Numbered from the stretch's first letter, positions 34,462 to 43,783 are shown. The stretch is DNA of 64,000 bases from JACDAN01 sp963842235 (GCA_963842235.1 CAWJFT010000001.1:1178001-1242000); one strand, 5' to 3'. Notes: a model not told the origin generated them from the letters alone. Translations and numbers: made by a program.

Positions 34462-35640
34462 CTATTTCAGGCGCTCGACCGCGTAGCCCCAGCTGCGCAT
34501 CTTGTCGAGGAGCACTGTGCAGTGCTCCAGGTCGCGCGTGATCAGCGTCAGCTCGACCTCGGTCTCGGCGACGGGAAGCTCCATCCCCTCGCGGTGATGC
34601 TCGACGGAGACGACGTTCCCGCGCGCCTCTGCGATGAGCGAGAGCAGCCGGACGAGCTCGCCTGGTCGGTCCGGGATCCGCGTGCGGATGACGAGGTAGC
34701 GGCCGCCGAGCGTCAGCCCGTGGCGCATGATCGTGATCAGAAGCGTCGGGTCGATGTTGCCGCCTGAGAGGACGATCGCGACCGGTCCCGAGCCCCCGAC
34801 TTTCTCAGCCAGGAGAGCTGCGACGCCGACGGCGCCCGCACCCTCGACGACGAGCTTCGTCCGCTCGAGCAGGAGCACGATCGCTTCGCTGATCGACTCG
34901 TCGTCGACGTCGACCATGTCGTCGAGGACGTCGTCCAGGATCGACATGGTCAGCTTGCCAGGATGCTTTACGAGGACGCCGTCAGCGATCGTGAAGCCGG
35001 AGAGACCGGCCTGGACGCCGACGATTCGTAGGTTGGGGCGGCTCGCCCGCAGGGCGAGCGCGATTCCGGAGGCCAGCCCGCCTCCTCCGACGGGGATCAC
35101 GACCGTCTCGGCGTTGGGCACCTGGTCCGCGAGCTCCAGGCCGATCGTGCCCTGGCCGGCGATCACGGTGGGATCCTCGAAGGGGTGCACGAAGGTCGCT
35201 CCAGTCTCCTCCACGTGGGCCATGGCCGCCGAGAGCGCCTCCTCGAAGCCCGCGCCCCCCATGATCAGCTCCGCCCCGTAGGTGCGGCAGGCCTCGACCT
35301 TCGACATGGGCGCGTCCTGCGGAACGTAGATCCGCGCCGGAATGCCGGCCTGCCGCGCCGCCCACGCCACGGCCTGGCCGTGGTTGCCGGCGCTCGCAGC
35401 GACGACGCCGGCCGCTCGCTGCTCGGCCGACAGCGTTGCGATCCGGTTGACGGCGCCGCGGACCTTGAAGGCCCCCGTCCGCTGGAGGTTCTCAGCCTTC
35501 AGCGACACCTTTCGGCCGGTGGCGCGAGACAACGTCTCCGAGCCGTAGACCGGCGTTTCCCGCGCAATGCCGATCAGGCGCTCGCGGGCATCCAGGATGT
35601 CAGCGAGGCTTGGGGCTATCTCCGTCGACGCCATTTTCAC
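34462..35640 (-). CDS. ilvA: Threonine ammonia-lyase (threonine dehydratase) with ACT domain
   Basis: 392 residues, PLP enzyme turning L-threonine into 2-oxobutanoate. The Schiff-base Lys is in NLQRTGAFKVRGA (Lys 59), the Ser/Asn loop is ASAGNHGQ, and the phosphate loop is GGGGLASG. The C-terminal 75 residues form a single ACT-like domain (RIPDRPGELVRLLSLIAE), as in short IlvA/TdcB forms. This could be biosynthetic (isoleucine) or catabolic. The start overlaps the end of meaB by 41 bases; an ATG at 35634 is also possible. Confidence 0.93.
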   Translation of the reverse strand: MKMASTEIAPSLADILDARERLIGIARETPVYGSETLSRATGRKVSLKAENLQRTGAFKVRGAVNRIATLSAEQRAAGVVAASAGNHGQAVAWAARQAGIPARIYVPQDAPMSKVEACRTYGAELIMGGAGFEEALSAAMAHVEETGATFVHPFEDPTVIAGQGTIGLELADQVPNAETVVIPVGGGGLASGIALALRASRPNLRIVGVQAGLSGFTIADGVLVKHPGKLTMSILDDVLDDMVDVDDESISEAIVLLLERTKLVVEGAGAVGVAALLAEKVGGSGPVAIVLSGGNIDPTLLITIMRHGLTLGGRYLVIRTRIPDRPGELVRLLSLIAEARGNVVSVEHHREGMELPVAETEVELTLITRDLEHCTVLLDKMRSWGYAVERLK

Positions 35641-36610
35641 CGGAACTGACTTTGAAGACCTTCTGAAGTATCTCCCTCACCGCGGTCAGCGGGTCGAGCT
35701 CGCGGCGCTGGACCTCGTCCAGCAGCCGGCGCAGCTCGGGGTCGTTCGCAACAGCTTGCTCCAGGTGCGTCTTCGCCCGCGAGGAGGCGATCGCGAAGAC
35801 CTCCCCGGCCAGGTTCTTGCGCCGACGCTCGTCGAGCAGGCCGTTCGACTGGAGGAAGGAGCGGTGCTCGGCGATCTTGTCCCAGAGCTCGGGGACTCCC
35901 TCTCCGTCGATCGCTTCGGTGAGGACGATCGGCGGCCTCCGGGCACGGTCGGGGTCGAGCGAGAGGATCGAGCGCACCTCGTTCAGCATCGTCTTCGCAG
36001 CGGGATGGTCCTTCTTGTTCACGACGATCACGTCCGGGATCTCCATGATTCCCGCCTTCAGCGCCTGCACGGAGTCGCCCGAGCCCGGCATAAGCACCAG
36101 GACGACCGTGTCGGCGACGCCGATCACCTCGACCTCGCTCTGCCCCGTCCCTACCGTCTCGAGGAAGAGCAGGTCGCGGCCGGAGGCATCAAGCACGAGA
36201 AGTGCCTGGAGCGCCGCCTCGGCGAGCCCGCCGAGATGACCACGCGTCCCCATCGAGCGGATGAAGACGCCGGGATCGAGGAAGTGGTCGGAGAGCCGGA
36301 TCCGGTCGCCGAGCAGGGCGCCCTGGGTGAAGGGGCTCGAGGGATCGACGGAGACCACGCCGACCGTCTGATCCTGCGCTCGGATGTGCCGGACGAGCGC
36401 GCTGATCAGGCTCGACTTCCCGACTCCCGGCGGGCCTGTGATCCCGACGGCGTAGGAGTGGCCGGTCTCCGGGTAGAGCTCCCGGACGAGCTCGTACGCG
36501 AGCGGATCGGCGTTCTCGACGAGCGTGATCGCCCGGGCCAACGCACGGCGGTCGCCCTCCCGGACGCCGTCGACGAGCGTCTCCAGCGTCCATTCGCGCC
36601 GACGGGCCAT
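35600..36610 (-). CDS. meaB: MeaB/ArgK-family GTPase (methylmalonyl-CoA mutase chaperone)
   Basis: 336 residues, G3E-family P-loop GTPase that protects and loads adenosylcobalamin into methylmalonyl-CoA mutase. The P-loop is GPPGVGKS at 59-66. SVDPSSPFTQGALLGDRIR and FLETVGTGQSEVEV are signature segments, and NKKD is the base-recognition motif. It is followed by ilvA, which makes 2-oxobutanoate; the propionyl-CoA to methylmalonyl-CoA route links both. The mutase itself is not in the window. TAGAGT lies 7 bases before the ATG. Confidence 0.95.
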   Translation of the reverse strand: MARRREWTLETLVDGVREGDRRALARAITLVENADPLAYELVRELYPETGHSYAVGITGPPGVGKSSLISALVRHIRAQDQTVGVVSVDPSSPFTQGALLGDRIRLSDHFLDPGVFIRSMGTRGHLGGLAEAALQALLVLDASGRDLLFLETVGTGQSEVEVIGVADTVVLVLMPGSGDSVQALKAGIMEIPDVIVVNKKDHPAAKTMLNEVRSILSLDPDRARRPPIVLTEAIDGEGVPELWDKIAEHRSFLQSNGLLDERRRKNLAGEVFAIASSRAKTHLEQAVANDPELRRLLDEVQRRELDPLTAVREILQKVFKVSSGENGVDGDSPKPR

Positions 36611-36617
36611 GAATCGA

Positions 36618-36623
36618 ACTCTA
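36618..36623 (-). promoter_or_regulatory. -10 hexamer of the meaB-ilvA operon
   Basis: TAGAGT, 7 bases before the ATG at 36610; leaderless spacing. Confidence 0.5.
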
Positions 36624-36663
36624 GGCGGACGCGCCGGCCAAGCCGGCACGTCCTCTTCTGGTC

Positions 36664-36683
36664 GGCGTCGACGAGTCGACGCC
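36664..36683 (-). terminator. Hairpin after the MFS exporter gene
   Basis: A perfect palindrome GGCGTCGAC / GTCGACGCC abuts the stop codon of the MFS gene. An 8-bp stem with a 4-base loop is possible. No T-tract follows. Confidence 0.4.
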
Positions 36684-37910
36684 TTAGGGGGAGGTCTGGA
36701 GCGCGGGCTCGCCGCGGGCCGCGACCCCACGCGCCATGGTGAGCCCGATCCCCGCCGCGAGGGCGGCAAGCACGCCGGCGATCGCCCAGACCGCTCGCGC
36801 TCCGAGCGCGTCGGTCAACGGCCCGGCGACGAGGATCCCGAGCCCGAGCACCGCGTAGTTCGAGCTCATCAGGACGGTGAAGGCGCGGCCGCGCAGCTCG
36901 TCGGGCGCGCCGCGCTGGACGAGTAGGGCGTTGCAGACGACTGCTGCTCCGTTGCCGACGCCGACGAACGCGACGAACGCTGCAGCCACCCACACGTCGG
37001 GCGAGGCCGCCGCCGCGAGCAGGCCGAGCGCGATCACTCCGATCGAGCCGGCGTAGACCGCAGCCAGGGCGCGGTGCTCGAGAAACGAGCCTGCCATCAG
37101 GCTTCCGAAGGCAAGACCGATACCCGTCGCGCCAACCAGGAGGCCGTAGCCGAAATCGCCGGCATCGAAGGCGTCCTTGGCGAGGACGATCTCGGAGACG
37201 TTCGCCGCGGCCGTCGCGAGCATGACGACGTTCCAGGCGACGAGGATCGTAAGCAACGCCCGAGAGCGCCGGATGAGCGCGAAGCCATCGGAGAGATCGC
37301 GCCAGTACCCGCGCCCTGCGGCTGTGGCGGCCTGCAACAGGCGTCCCGGGATGCCGGCGAGGAGCGCCGCTGAGGCGAGGAAGCTGGCTGCGTTGATCAG
37401 GTACGCAGGATCCGGGCCGGTCGTCGCCACGAGCGCGCCGCCGAGGATCGGGCCGATGGCCAAGGTGACGTTCTCGATCGTCTGCAGGATCGAGTTGGCA
37501 TTCGCGAGCTCGTCGTCGCTGACGAGATTGGGAAGACCGGCGTAGACGGCCGGGCGGAAGAAGCCCGTGGCGAAGCCCGCAACGGCGGCCAGGGCGACGA
37601 TCACGGCGGCGCTTCCCGCCAGGGGCAATACGGCGAAGACGGCGAAGCGCACCAGGTCGGCTCCGATCATCAGCCGGCGGCGAGGCAGGCGGTCGACGAG
37701 CGAGGCCGCGGCGAAGCCGATCACGATCGCCGGCAGAAAGTCGGCGACGAAGAGCGCGCTGACCCAGGTCGCGGAATTCGTCCGGTCGAAGACATCGACG
37801 GTCAGCGCGACGAATGCGGCCCACGTCCCGAAGCCCGACGCGAGCGTGGCGAGCGCGAGCCGGCCGAAGCTCGGCTGGTCCTTGAGAAGCGCGAACCTGC
37901 GGCTCAGCAA
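36684..37910 (-). CDS. MFS exporter (MFS_3/enterobactin-exporter type)
   Basis: 408 residues with 12 predicted helices. The start FGRLALATLASGFGTWAAFVA, the motif A region SLVDRLPRRRLMIGADL and LPNLVSDDELANANSI are typical of MFS_3 (EntS-like) transporters. Substrate unknown. The gene begins 1 base after the hisC stop, so it is co-transcribed with hisC. Confidence 0.87.
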   Translation of the reverse strand: MLSRRFALLKDQPSFGRLALATLASGFGTWAAFVALTVDVFDRTNSATWVSALFVADFLPAIVIGFAAASLVDRLPRRRLMIGADLVRFAVFAVLPLAGSAAVIVALAAVAGFATGFFRPAVYAGLPNLVSDDELANANSILQTIENVTLAIGPILGGALVATTGPDPAYLINAASFLASAALLAGIPGRLLQAATAAGRGYWRDLSDGFALIRRSRALLTILVAWNVVMLATAAANVSEIVLAKDAFDAGDFGYGLLVGATGIGLAFGSLMAGSFLEHRALAAVYAGSIGVIALGLLAAAASPDVWVAAAFVAFVGVGNGAAVVCNALLVQRGAPDELRGRAFTVLMSSNYAVLGLGILVAGPLTDALGARAVWAIAGVLAALAAGIGLTMARGVAARGEPALQTSP

Positions 37911-37911
37911 G

Positions 37912-39051
37912 CTAGGTCGCGGCGTGAGTGAGCACGCGGCCGAGGGCCTCGCGGAAGTACAGGTTCTCCTCCGGTGTCCCGACCGTCACCCGGATCCCGC
38001 CCGGCGCTCCGAAGCCCGCAGTCGGACGAACGATCACGCCTTCCTGTAGCAGCCGCTCGAAGAGCGGCCGCGAGTCCTCCCCGACCTCCGCGAAGACGAA
38101 GTTGGCGACGGCCGGGCCAACCGGCTCGAGCCCGTGGTCCCGGAGCGCGTGCTCGATCACCGGCCGCCCTTCGGCGTTGCCGCGCCGGCGCCGCTCGATC
38201 TCGGAGTCCGCTCCAGGAGCATCGAGGCTCGCCGCTGCCGCTACCTGCGCGGGAGACGTGACGTCGAAGGCCCGGCGCACCTTGCCGATCGCCGTCACGA
38301 CCTCGGCGGCGGCCGCCCCGTAGCCGACCCTGAGCCCTGCCAACCCGAAGATCTTCGAGAACGTCCGGAGGACGACGACGCGCCGGCCACGCTTGAGGTA
38401 CTCCTCGACGCCGTCCGAGTAGTCGGGGTCCTCGACGTACTCGAAGTAGGCCTGGTCGAGCACGGTGAGCACGTGCTCGGGGACACGCCGGAAGTAGTCG
38501 TCCAGCTCCGCGCGCGTGTTCATCGTTCCCGTCGGGTTGTTCGGGTGGCACACGTAGACGAGCTTCGTCCGGTCGGTGACCGCCTCGAGCATCGCGTCGA
38601 GGTCGTAGCGGCCGTCGCGGAGCGGGATCGTCCTGGCCTCAGCTCCCAGCTTGCGCGCGGTGATCACGTAGCTCGGGAAGCTGGGCCAGCCGCAGACGAC
38701 GTTGTCGCCCGGGTCGAGCGACACCTGGGCCAGGCAGTCGACGACCCCGTCGGCGCCCGCGCCGAGCGCGATCTCCTCCATTCGCACGTCGTGGCGCGCC
38801 GCGAGCGCGACGCGGAGCCGGTAGCCCCCGCCGTCGGGATAGCGATTCAGAACCGGCGCCGTCTCCGCGAGGGCGTCGAGCGCTTCCGGGAACGGGCCGA
38901 ACGGGCCCTCGTTGGAGGCGAGCTTGACCACGCGCTCGAGGCCGAGCTCGCGCTGCACCTCCTCGACCGGCTTTCCCGGCTCGTAGGGGACGATGTCCCG
39001 GACCGCAGGCTTGAAGAAGCTCTCGGCGATCTCGGCGAGCCTGCTCGACAC
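37912..39051 (-). CDS. hisC: Histidinol-phosphate aminotransferase
   Basis: 379 residues, PLP fold type I aminotransferase of histidine synthesis (family HisC/Cobc). LASNEGPFGP binds substrate phosphate, CHPNNPTGT and DQAYFEYV contact PLP, and the Schiff-base Lys is 233 in TFSKIFGLAGLRVGYG. No other his gene is here, so an aromatic or other amino-acid aminotransferase role is possible. GTG start; TAGGCT lies 8 bases before it. Confidence 0.9.
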   Translation of the reverse strand: MSSRLAEIAESFFKPAVRDIVPYEPGKPVEEVQRELGLERVVKLASNEGPFGPFPEALDALAETAPVLNRYPDGGGYRLRVALAARHDVRMEEIALGAGADGVVDCLAQVSLDPGDNVVCGWPSFPSYVITARKLGAEARTIPLRDGRYDLDAMLEAVTDRTKLVYVCHPNNPTGTMNTRAELDDYFRRVPEHVLTVLDQAYFEYVEDPDYSDGVEEYLKRGRRVVVLRTFSKIFGLAGLRVGYGAAAAEVVTAIGKVRRAFDVTSPAQVAAAASLDAPGADSEIERRRRGNAEGRPVIEHALRDHGLEPVGPAVANFVFAEVGEDSRPLFERLLQEGVIVRPTAGFGAPGGIRVTVGTPEENLYFREALGRVLTHAAT

Positions 39052-39059
39052 GGCGGCTG

Positions 39060-39065
39060 AGCCTA
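39060..39065 (-). promoter_or_regulatory. -10 hexamer of the hisC-MFS operon
   Basis: TAGGCT, 8 bases before GTG 39051. It overlaps the tail spacer of the GNAT gene. Confidence 0.45.
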
Positions 39066-39067
39066 AC

Positions 39068-39577
39068 TCAACGGACGTCGTAGGCCATCAGGATCGCATC
39101 CACGAAGCCGCGTCCGCGGCGGTAGTGCTCCCTGCGGTAGCCCTCTTGCCTGAAGCCGAACGCTTCGTAGAGGGCGATCGCCGCCTCGTTATGGGGAAAC
39201 ACGTGCAGCTCCAGCTTGCGCACGCCCGCGCCGCGCGCCCACGTGACGGCCTGCTCCAGCAGCGCCCGCCCAATTCCTCGCCGGCGATGGCCCGCCGCGA
39301 CCATGAGGCCGAGATCGGCGACATGACGGCTGGCGGGGTGGGGATCGCGACCGAGGGAGAGGCGTCCGACGATCCCGTCCTCGGTCTCGGCGACAAAGAC
39401 CGCGGCATCGCGATAGCGACGGAGCGCCCGCAGGTAGCGGCGCTCGTCGGCCGCCGTCCGCCAGCCGCCGTCGGAGATGAGCCAGCCTCCCGGCTCCGCT
39501 GCGACCTCCTCGGCGAGCGCAACGAGCGCGCCTGCATCTCGCGGCTGCGCCGGCCGGATGACGGCCGCGTCAGGCAC
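39068..39577 (-). CDS. GNAT-family N-acetyltransferase
   Basis: 169 residues. The acetyl-CoA motif A is complete: LGLMVAAGHRRRGIGRALL with the Q/RxxGxG/A loop. It is followed by LELHVFPHNEAAIALYEAFGF, the usual motif B. The target could be a protein N-terminus or a small amine. The GTG at 39577 overlaps the end of the gamma-glutamyltransferase gene by 8 bases, so it is expressed with it. Confidence 0.9.
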   Translation of the reverse strand: MPDAAVIRPAQPRDAGALVALAEEVAAEPGGWLISDGGWRTAADERRYLRALRRYRDAAVFVAETEDGIVGRLSLGRDPHPASRHVADLGLMVAAGHRRRGIGRALLEQAVTWARGAGVRKLELHVFPHNEAAIALYEAFGFRQEGYRREHYRRGRGFVDAILMAYDVR

Positions 39578-41141
39578 CGACGACGATCCCGCGGCCGCCG
39601 CGACGGGTATCTCCGGCGGCGGACAGCGTTCCATCCGGCCTGAGCTCGACCGCTGCGGCGCCGCCGAAGTACAGGTTCCGACGCCGCCACCGCACGACCT
39701 CGTAGCCCTGCGCTTGCAGGTCGTCGAGGACATCGGGATCGGTTCCGCCCTCGCAGTGGACGGTGCCTTCCTCCAGGTGCACGCGTGGCGCCTCGATCGC
39801 CTCGCTGACCGGCAGGTCGTGGCCGATCGCATTGACGACGATCTGGAGAATCGCGCCCCGCAGCCGATGTGAGCCCGCGCTGCCGACGACGAGCCTCGGC
39901 CGGCCGTCGAGGAGGACGACCGAAGGCGCCATCATGCTCGTCAGCCTCCCTCCCGCGGCGCGACGCGGGCCCGCGAAGTTCACGTCGTACTCGCCGAGCA
40001 TGTTGTTCAGCTGGATTCCGGTGCCAGGGACGATCACGCCGGATCCGGAGCCCGTCGTCGCGGTCAGCGAGGCGGCGTTGCCGGCAGCATCCACCACCGA
40101 GATGTGCGTCGTGCGCGACGGCTCGGATCGCTCGCGGAGCGCAGGCGCGGGAGTGGCCGAGAGCCGCGCCGCCACCTCCTTGATCCGGCGCGGATCGCAG
40201 AGTCGTTCCGCCAGCCTGCCGCGGACGAGCTCACGCGCGAAGCCGGGCCCCCGCACGAGCGCCTCCTCACGCATGACCTCCACGAGCCGCGCGATCGCGC
40301 CAGCGGTCCCGGCCGAGCCACCGAGCCCCGCACGGTCGAGTAACGCCAAGGCGTACGCAACCAGAACTCCGCCGGACGATGGCGGGGGGTTGGAGACGAA
40401 CCGGTGGCCGCGGAAGTCCGCGCCGATCGGACGTCGCCACACGGGGCGATAGCCGCGCAGGTCCTCACGCGTCAGCGCTCCTCCGCCGGCGCGCACGTGG
40501 CCGCTCACCTCGCGCGCCAGCGAGCCTGCGTAGAACTCGCGCGCGCCGCCCTCCGCGAGGCGCTCCAGCGTTCCAGCCAGGTCGTCCATGACGAGGCGGT
40601 CGCCGGCGGCGAGACGCTCGCCTGCCGGCCCGTAGATCGCTCGACCGCCGTCGGTGTGCCGCAGGATGAGGTCGAGAATCTTGTGCAGGTACGCCTGCTC
40701 CCGCGTCATCTCCACGCCGTCGCGCGCGAGCTCGATCGCCGGCTCCATCAGCCTCGGCCACGGGACGGTCCCGAATCGGCGGTGCGCCGTCTCCAAGCCC
40801 GCGACCACGCCGGGGACGGCCACCGAGGCCGCCCCGATGCGGAACACCTGCGTCATCGAGCCGTCGAAGTCGACGTCGATCGCTTCCATCTGGCCGACGT
40901 CGCGGCGCTTGAGCCCAGCGCCCGGGACCGTGACGAAGAAGTCCAAGAGGCGCGAGCGGCCGTCCCGGGCGGCGTGGGCGAGCAGGAAACCCCCGCCGCC
41001 GGGCCCGGTCAGAGGGCTTTCCGTGACCCACGAGACGAATGCGGCGGCGAGGCACGCGTCCACCGCGTTGCCTCCGTCGGCGAGCATCCGGGCGCCGGCC
41101 TCGGCAGTGAGCGGATGGCCGGCGGCGATCGCGCCTCTCAC
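39570..41141 (-). CDS. Gamma-glutamyltransferase family protein
   Basis: 523 residues, N-terminal-nucleophile hydrolase made as one chain and self-cleaved. AIAAGHPLTAEAG starts the large subunit and TGPGGGGFLL is typical. The cleavage and nucleophile Thr is at about 344 in RTTHISVVDAAGN. MMAPSVVL and GSAGSHRLR follow in the small subunit. No signal peptide is visible, so it may act in the cytosol on gamma-glutamyl peptides or as a cephalosporin-acylase-like hydrolase. GTG 41141 follows GGAG; ftsZ ends 22 bases upstream. Confidence 0.88.
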   Translation of the reverse strand: MRGAIAAGHPLTAEAGARMLADGGNAVDACLAAAFVSWVTESPLTGPGGGGFLLAHAARDGRSRLLDFFVTVPGAGLKRRDVGQMEAIDVDFDGSMTQVFRIGAASVAVPGVVAGLETAHRRFGTVPWPRLMEPAIELARDGVEMTREQAYLHKILDLILRHTDGGRAIYGPAGERLAAGDRLVMDDLAGTLERLAEGGAREFYAGSLAREVSGHVRAGGGALTREDLRGYRPVWRRPIGADFRGHRFVSNPPPSSGGVLVAYALALLDRAGLGGSAGTAGAIARLVEVMREEALVRGPGFARELVRGRLAERLCDPRRIKEVAARLSATPAPALRERSEPSRTTHISVVDAAGNAASLTATTGSGSGVIVPGTGIQLNNMLGEYDVNFAGPRRAAGGRLTSMMAPSVVLLDGRPRLVVGSAGSHRLRGAILQIVVNAIGHDLPVSEAIEAPRVHLEEGTVHCEGGTDPDVLDDLQAQGYEVVRWRRRNLYFGGAAAVELRPDGTLSAAGDTRRGGRGIVVGA

Positions 41142-41163
41142 GGAGTTGCTCCGCCGACGGCGG

Positions 41164-42522
41164 TCAGCTCTGCAGGAACGAGGGCGGCTCGAGCACCTCG
41201 CCGCCTTCGTCGGCGCTCCGTGTGCTCTCAGATGCGCCCCTGGCCGGCCGCCTCGCGCGCTGACCGACACCGGTCACGATCACCGTCACCCATACCTGGC
41301 CCTCGAGCCGCTCGTCGACGGTCGCCCCGAAGATGATGTTCGTGTCGTCCGTGGCGGCCTGGCGGACGAGCTCGGCGGCCTCGTTGACCTCGTAGAGCGA
41401 GAGATCGTTCCCGCCGGCGATCGAGAGCAGGATTCCGCGGGCGCTGACCAGCTCGGTATCGACGAGCGGCGACCGCAGCGCACGCTCGGCGGCCTCGGCC
41501 GCCCGGTTTTCGCCCGTGGCGAAGCCGATACCCATCAGCGCCGAGCCGGCTCCCTTCATGATCGTCCGAACGTCGGCGAAATCGACGTTGATCAGGCCCG
41601 GCTCGGTGATCAGGTCGCAGATCCCCTGGACGCCCTGCCGGAGCACGTCATCGGCGATCTTGAACGCATCCAGCATCGAGGTTCTCTTGTCGAGCACCTC
41701 GAGGAGCCGCTCGTTCGGGATCACGATCACGGTGTCGCAACCCTCACGGAGGTAGTGCACGCCTTCGTCGGCCTGCGAGCGGCGCTTCGTGCCCTCGAAT
41801 CGGAATGGCATGGTCACGATCCCGACCGTCAGCGCTCCCACCTCGCGCGCGATCGAAGCGACGACCGGCGCCGCACCGGAGCCGGTCCCGCCACCCTCTC
41901 CCGCGGTGACGAAGACCATGTCGGAGCCGCGGAGCGCCCGCTTGATCTGATCGTGGGACTCCTCCGCGGCGCGCTTGCCGATCGCCGGCTCCGCTCCCGA
42001 GCCCAGCCCGCCCGTGAGCTCGCGGCCGATATGGATCTTGACGTCGGCGTCGCTGAGCGCAAGCTGCTGGAGGTCGGTGTTGACCGCGACGAACTCGACG
42101 GCGGAGATCCCGGCGTCGATCATCCGGTTGACGGCGTTCAGCCCTGCGCCGCCGACGCCCACGACGCGGATGACCGCCTGGTAGGGCGAGTCCGCCCGCG
42201 GTGCGCGATGGAGTCGCGGCGGCGGCTCCGGCAGCGGCTCGAGCAGGCGGGCGATGCCGCGATCGGCCGGCTGCTCCGGCCGCTGCGGCGGGGGATCCGG
42301 TACCTGCGGCGGGGGAGCCGGCCGCGAAGCCGGCACCTTCTCGGGCTCAGGCTCCGGCGCCACCTCGAGATGCGGGGTTGGCGGCGGGTGCTCCACGGTT
42401 TCCTCGAGCGGCTCCCCTGGAACTGCCCTGCCTTCCTTCTCTGCCTGACGCTGGGCGGCCTCGGTCGCCCGGAAGAGCTCGGCGAGCGGCCCTTCACGCA
42501 TGCTTGCGCGCTTTCGCGCCAT
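41164..42522 (-). CDS. ftsZ: FtsZ-family cell division GTPase with long N-terminal tail
   Basis: 452 residues. The tubulin-like GTPase begins only near residue 117 (IRVVGVGGAGLNAVNRM). Before it lie a short charged helix (residues 1-35) and about 75 Pro/Glu-rich, disordered residues. The GTP loop is GEGGGTGSGAAP, and the catalytic T7 loop NVDFADVRT is intact. After the core only about 20 basic residues lead to a short tail EVLEPPSFL, which resembles the conserved FtsZ C-terminal peptide. So the flexible linker is N-terminal here instead of C-terminal. The start overlaps the parA stop by 29 bases. ATG 42501 is an alternative. Confidence 0.92.
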   Translation of the reverse strand: MARKRASMREGPLAELFRATEAAQRQAEKEGRAVPGEPLEETVEHPPPTPHLEVAPEPEPEKVPASRPAPPPQVPDPPPQRPEQPADRGIARLLEPLPEPPPRLHRAPRADSPYQAVIRVVGVGGAGLNAVNRMIDAGISAVEFVAVNTDLQQLALSDADVKIHIGRELTGGLGSGAEPAIGKRAAEESHDQIKRALRGSDMVFVTAGEGGGTGSGAAPVVASIAREVGALTVGIVTMPFRFEGTKRRSQADEGVHYLREGCDTVIVIPNERLLEVLDKRTSMLDAFKIADDVLRQGVQGICDLITEPGLINVDFADVRTIMKGAGSALMGIGFATGENRAAEAAERALRSPLVDTELVSARGILLSIAGGNDLSLYEVNEAAELVRQAATDDTNIIFGATVDERLEGQVWVTVIVTGVGQRARRPARGASESTRSADEGGEVLEPPSFLQS

Positions 42523-43381
42523 TGAGCACCTCCTTCGCGAGCTCCCGGTAGGCCGCGGCGGCGTTTCCGGACGGGTCGTACTTGAGCACCGAGCTGCCCT
42601 TGACCGGCGCCTCGGCGTAGCGAACCGTCTTCTTGATCCGGGTCTTGAAGACCAGGTCGCCGAAGTTCTCCTGCAGGATCTCGACCGCCTCGCGCGAGTG
42701 CAGCGTCCGCCCGTCGAACATCGTCGGGAGGATGCCCTGGATCGCGACGTTCGGATTCAGGTTCTCGCGGATCATCGAGAGGGTGTTCTCGAGCTGGACC
42801 AGCCCGCGTAGCGAGAGGTACTCGCACTGCACCGGCACGATCACCTCGTCGGCGGCGACGAGCGCGTTGATCGTCAGGAGCCCGAGCGAGGGCGGCGTGT
42901 CGACCAGGATCCAGTCGTAGCGGTCCTTGATCGGCGTCAGCGCCTTCTCCAGGGCACGCTCCCGCCCGATCATGCTCGAGAGCGCCAGCTCCGCGCCGGC
43001 CAGGTCGATCGAGGAGACGGCCAGGTCGACCTCAGCCTTATGGATCACCTGGTCGATCGGGAGCCGGTGCACGAGGACGTCGAACATCGACCGCGTGATC
43101 TGATCGGGATTCAGGCCCTGGCTCATGGTCAGGTTCCCCTGCGGGTCCATGTCCACGATCAGGACGCGGTAGCCCTCCTCCGAGAGCGCAACGGCGAGGT
43201 TCAGTGTCGAAGTCGTCTTCGCGACGCCGCCCTTCTGGTTCGCGAAGGCAATGACCTCGGCCTGCTTCACCGGCTCCGGCTCGGGCGGCATAGGCGTCTC
43301 TTCTCGCACCGGAGCCTCCGCCTCGACGGGTAGCTGGTGCTCGCCCTGCTGAGGACGTGAGAAGAGGCCGGCCAGCCGCAT
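42494..43381 (-). CDS. parA: ParA/Soj-family ATPase
   Basis: 295 residues. A 40-residue Pro/Glu-rich N-terminal segment precedes the deviant Walker A box KGGVAKTT (50-57), which has the signature Lys. MDPQGNL and LVDTPPSLGLLTINAL follow. These ATPases position chromosomes or large cargoes by gradients on DNA; no parB lies beside it. Here it overlaps ftsZ, which suggests a division-site or cargo role rather than origin segregation. GGAG precedes the ATG. Confidence 0.92.
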   Translation of the reverse strand: MRLAGLFSRPQQGEHQLPVEAEAPVREETPMPPEPEPVKQAEVIAFANQKGGVAKTTSTLNLAVALSEEGYRVLIVDMDPQGNLTMSQGLNPDQITRSMFDVLVHRLPIDQVIHKAEVDLAVSSIDLAGAELALSSMIGRERALEKALTPIKDRYDWILVDTPPSLGLLTINALVAADEVIVPVQCEYLSLRGLVQLENTLSMIRENLNPNVAIQGILPTMFDGRTLHSREAVEILQENFGDLVFKTRIKKTVRYAEAPVKGSSVLKYDPSGNAAAAYRELAKEVLNGAKARKHA

Positions 43382-43484
43382 TACTCGCCGCTCCTTCGAC
43401 CTGGGACCAGACTGTCCTGCACCAGCCCTCAGTGTGCCGGAAAAGTCGGATCGCACACTCCGCGGAGATCGATTTTCAGCTGCA

Positions 43485-43733
43485 TCACCGGGCCAGCAGC
43501 GCCACCTCCTCCCGCTCGTCGACGCTCGTCTGCTCGCCACCGCGCCTCAACGCCGCGCGGCAGCGCTCGAGCGCCTCGACCGCGGCGGCGGGGTCGCCCT
43601 CCGCTCGGAGCCACGCCTCCCCTTCGCGGATCAGCTCCCGCAGCTCGTCGATCAGCTCACCGGAGGGCGCCCGCTGCTGCTCGAGCTCCTCGATCCTCCT
43701 CAGCCGTTCCATCACCTGCCGTGCCTCGTCCAT
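43485..43733 (-). CDS. Small coiled-coil protein
   Basis: 82 residues, all helical: MERLRRIEELEQQRAPSG, then ELIDELRELIREGEAWLRAE and AAAVEALERCRAALRRG. Charged heptads suggest an antiparallel helical hairpin or dimer. It lies 103 bases before parA on the same strand, with its own TAGCGT box. Function unknown. Confidence 0.7.
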   Translation of the reverse strand: MDEARQVMERLRRIEELEQQRAPSGELIDELRELIREGEAWLRAEGDPAAAVEALERCRAALRRGGEQTSVDEREEVALLAR

Positions 43734-43740
43734 GCCGACG

Positions 43741-43746
43741 ACGCTA
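43741..43746 (-). promoter_or_regulatory. -10 hexamer upstream of the coiled-coil protein and parA-ftsZ
   Basis: TAGCGT, 7 bases before the ATG at 43733; leaderless spacing. Confidence 0.5.
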
Positions 43747-43783
43747 CCCGGAGCCGAGCGACGTGTCTGTGCCGAGAGTGTGT

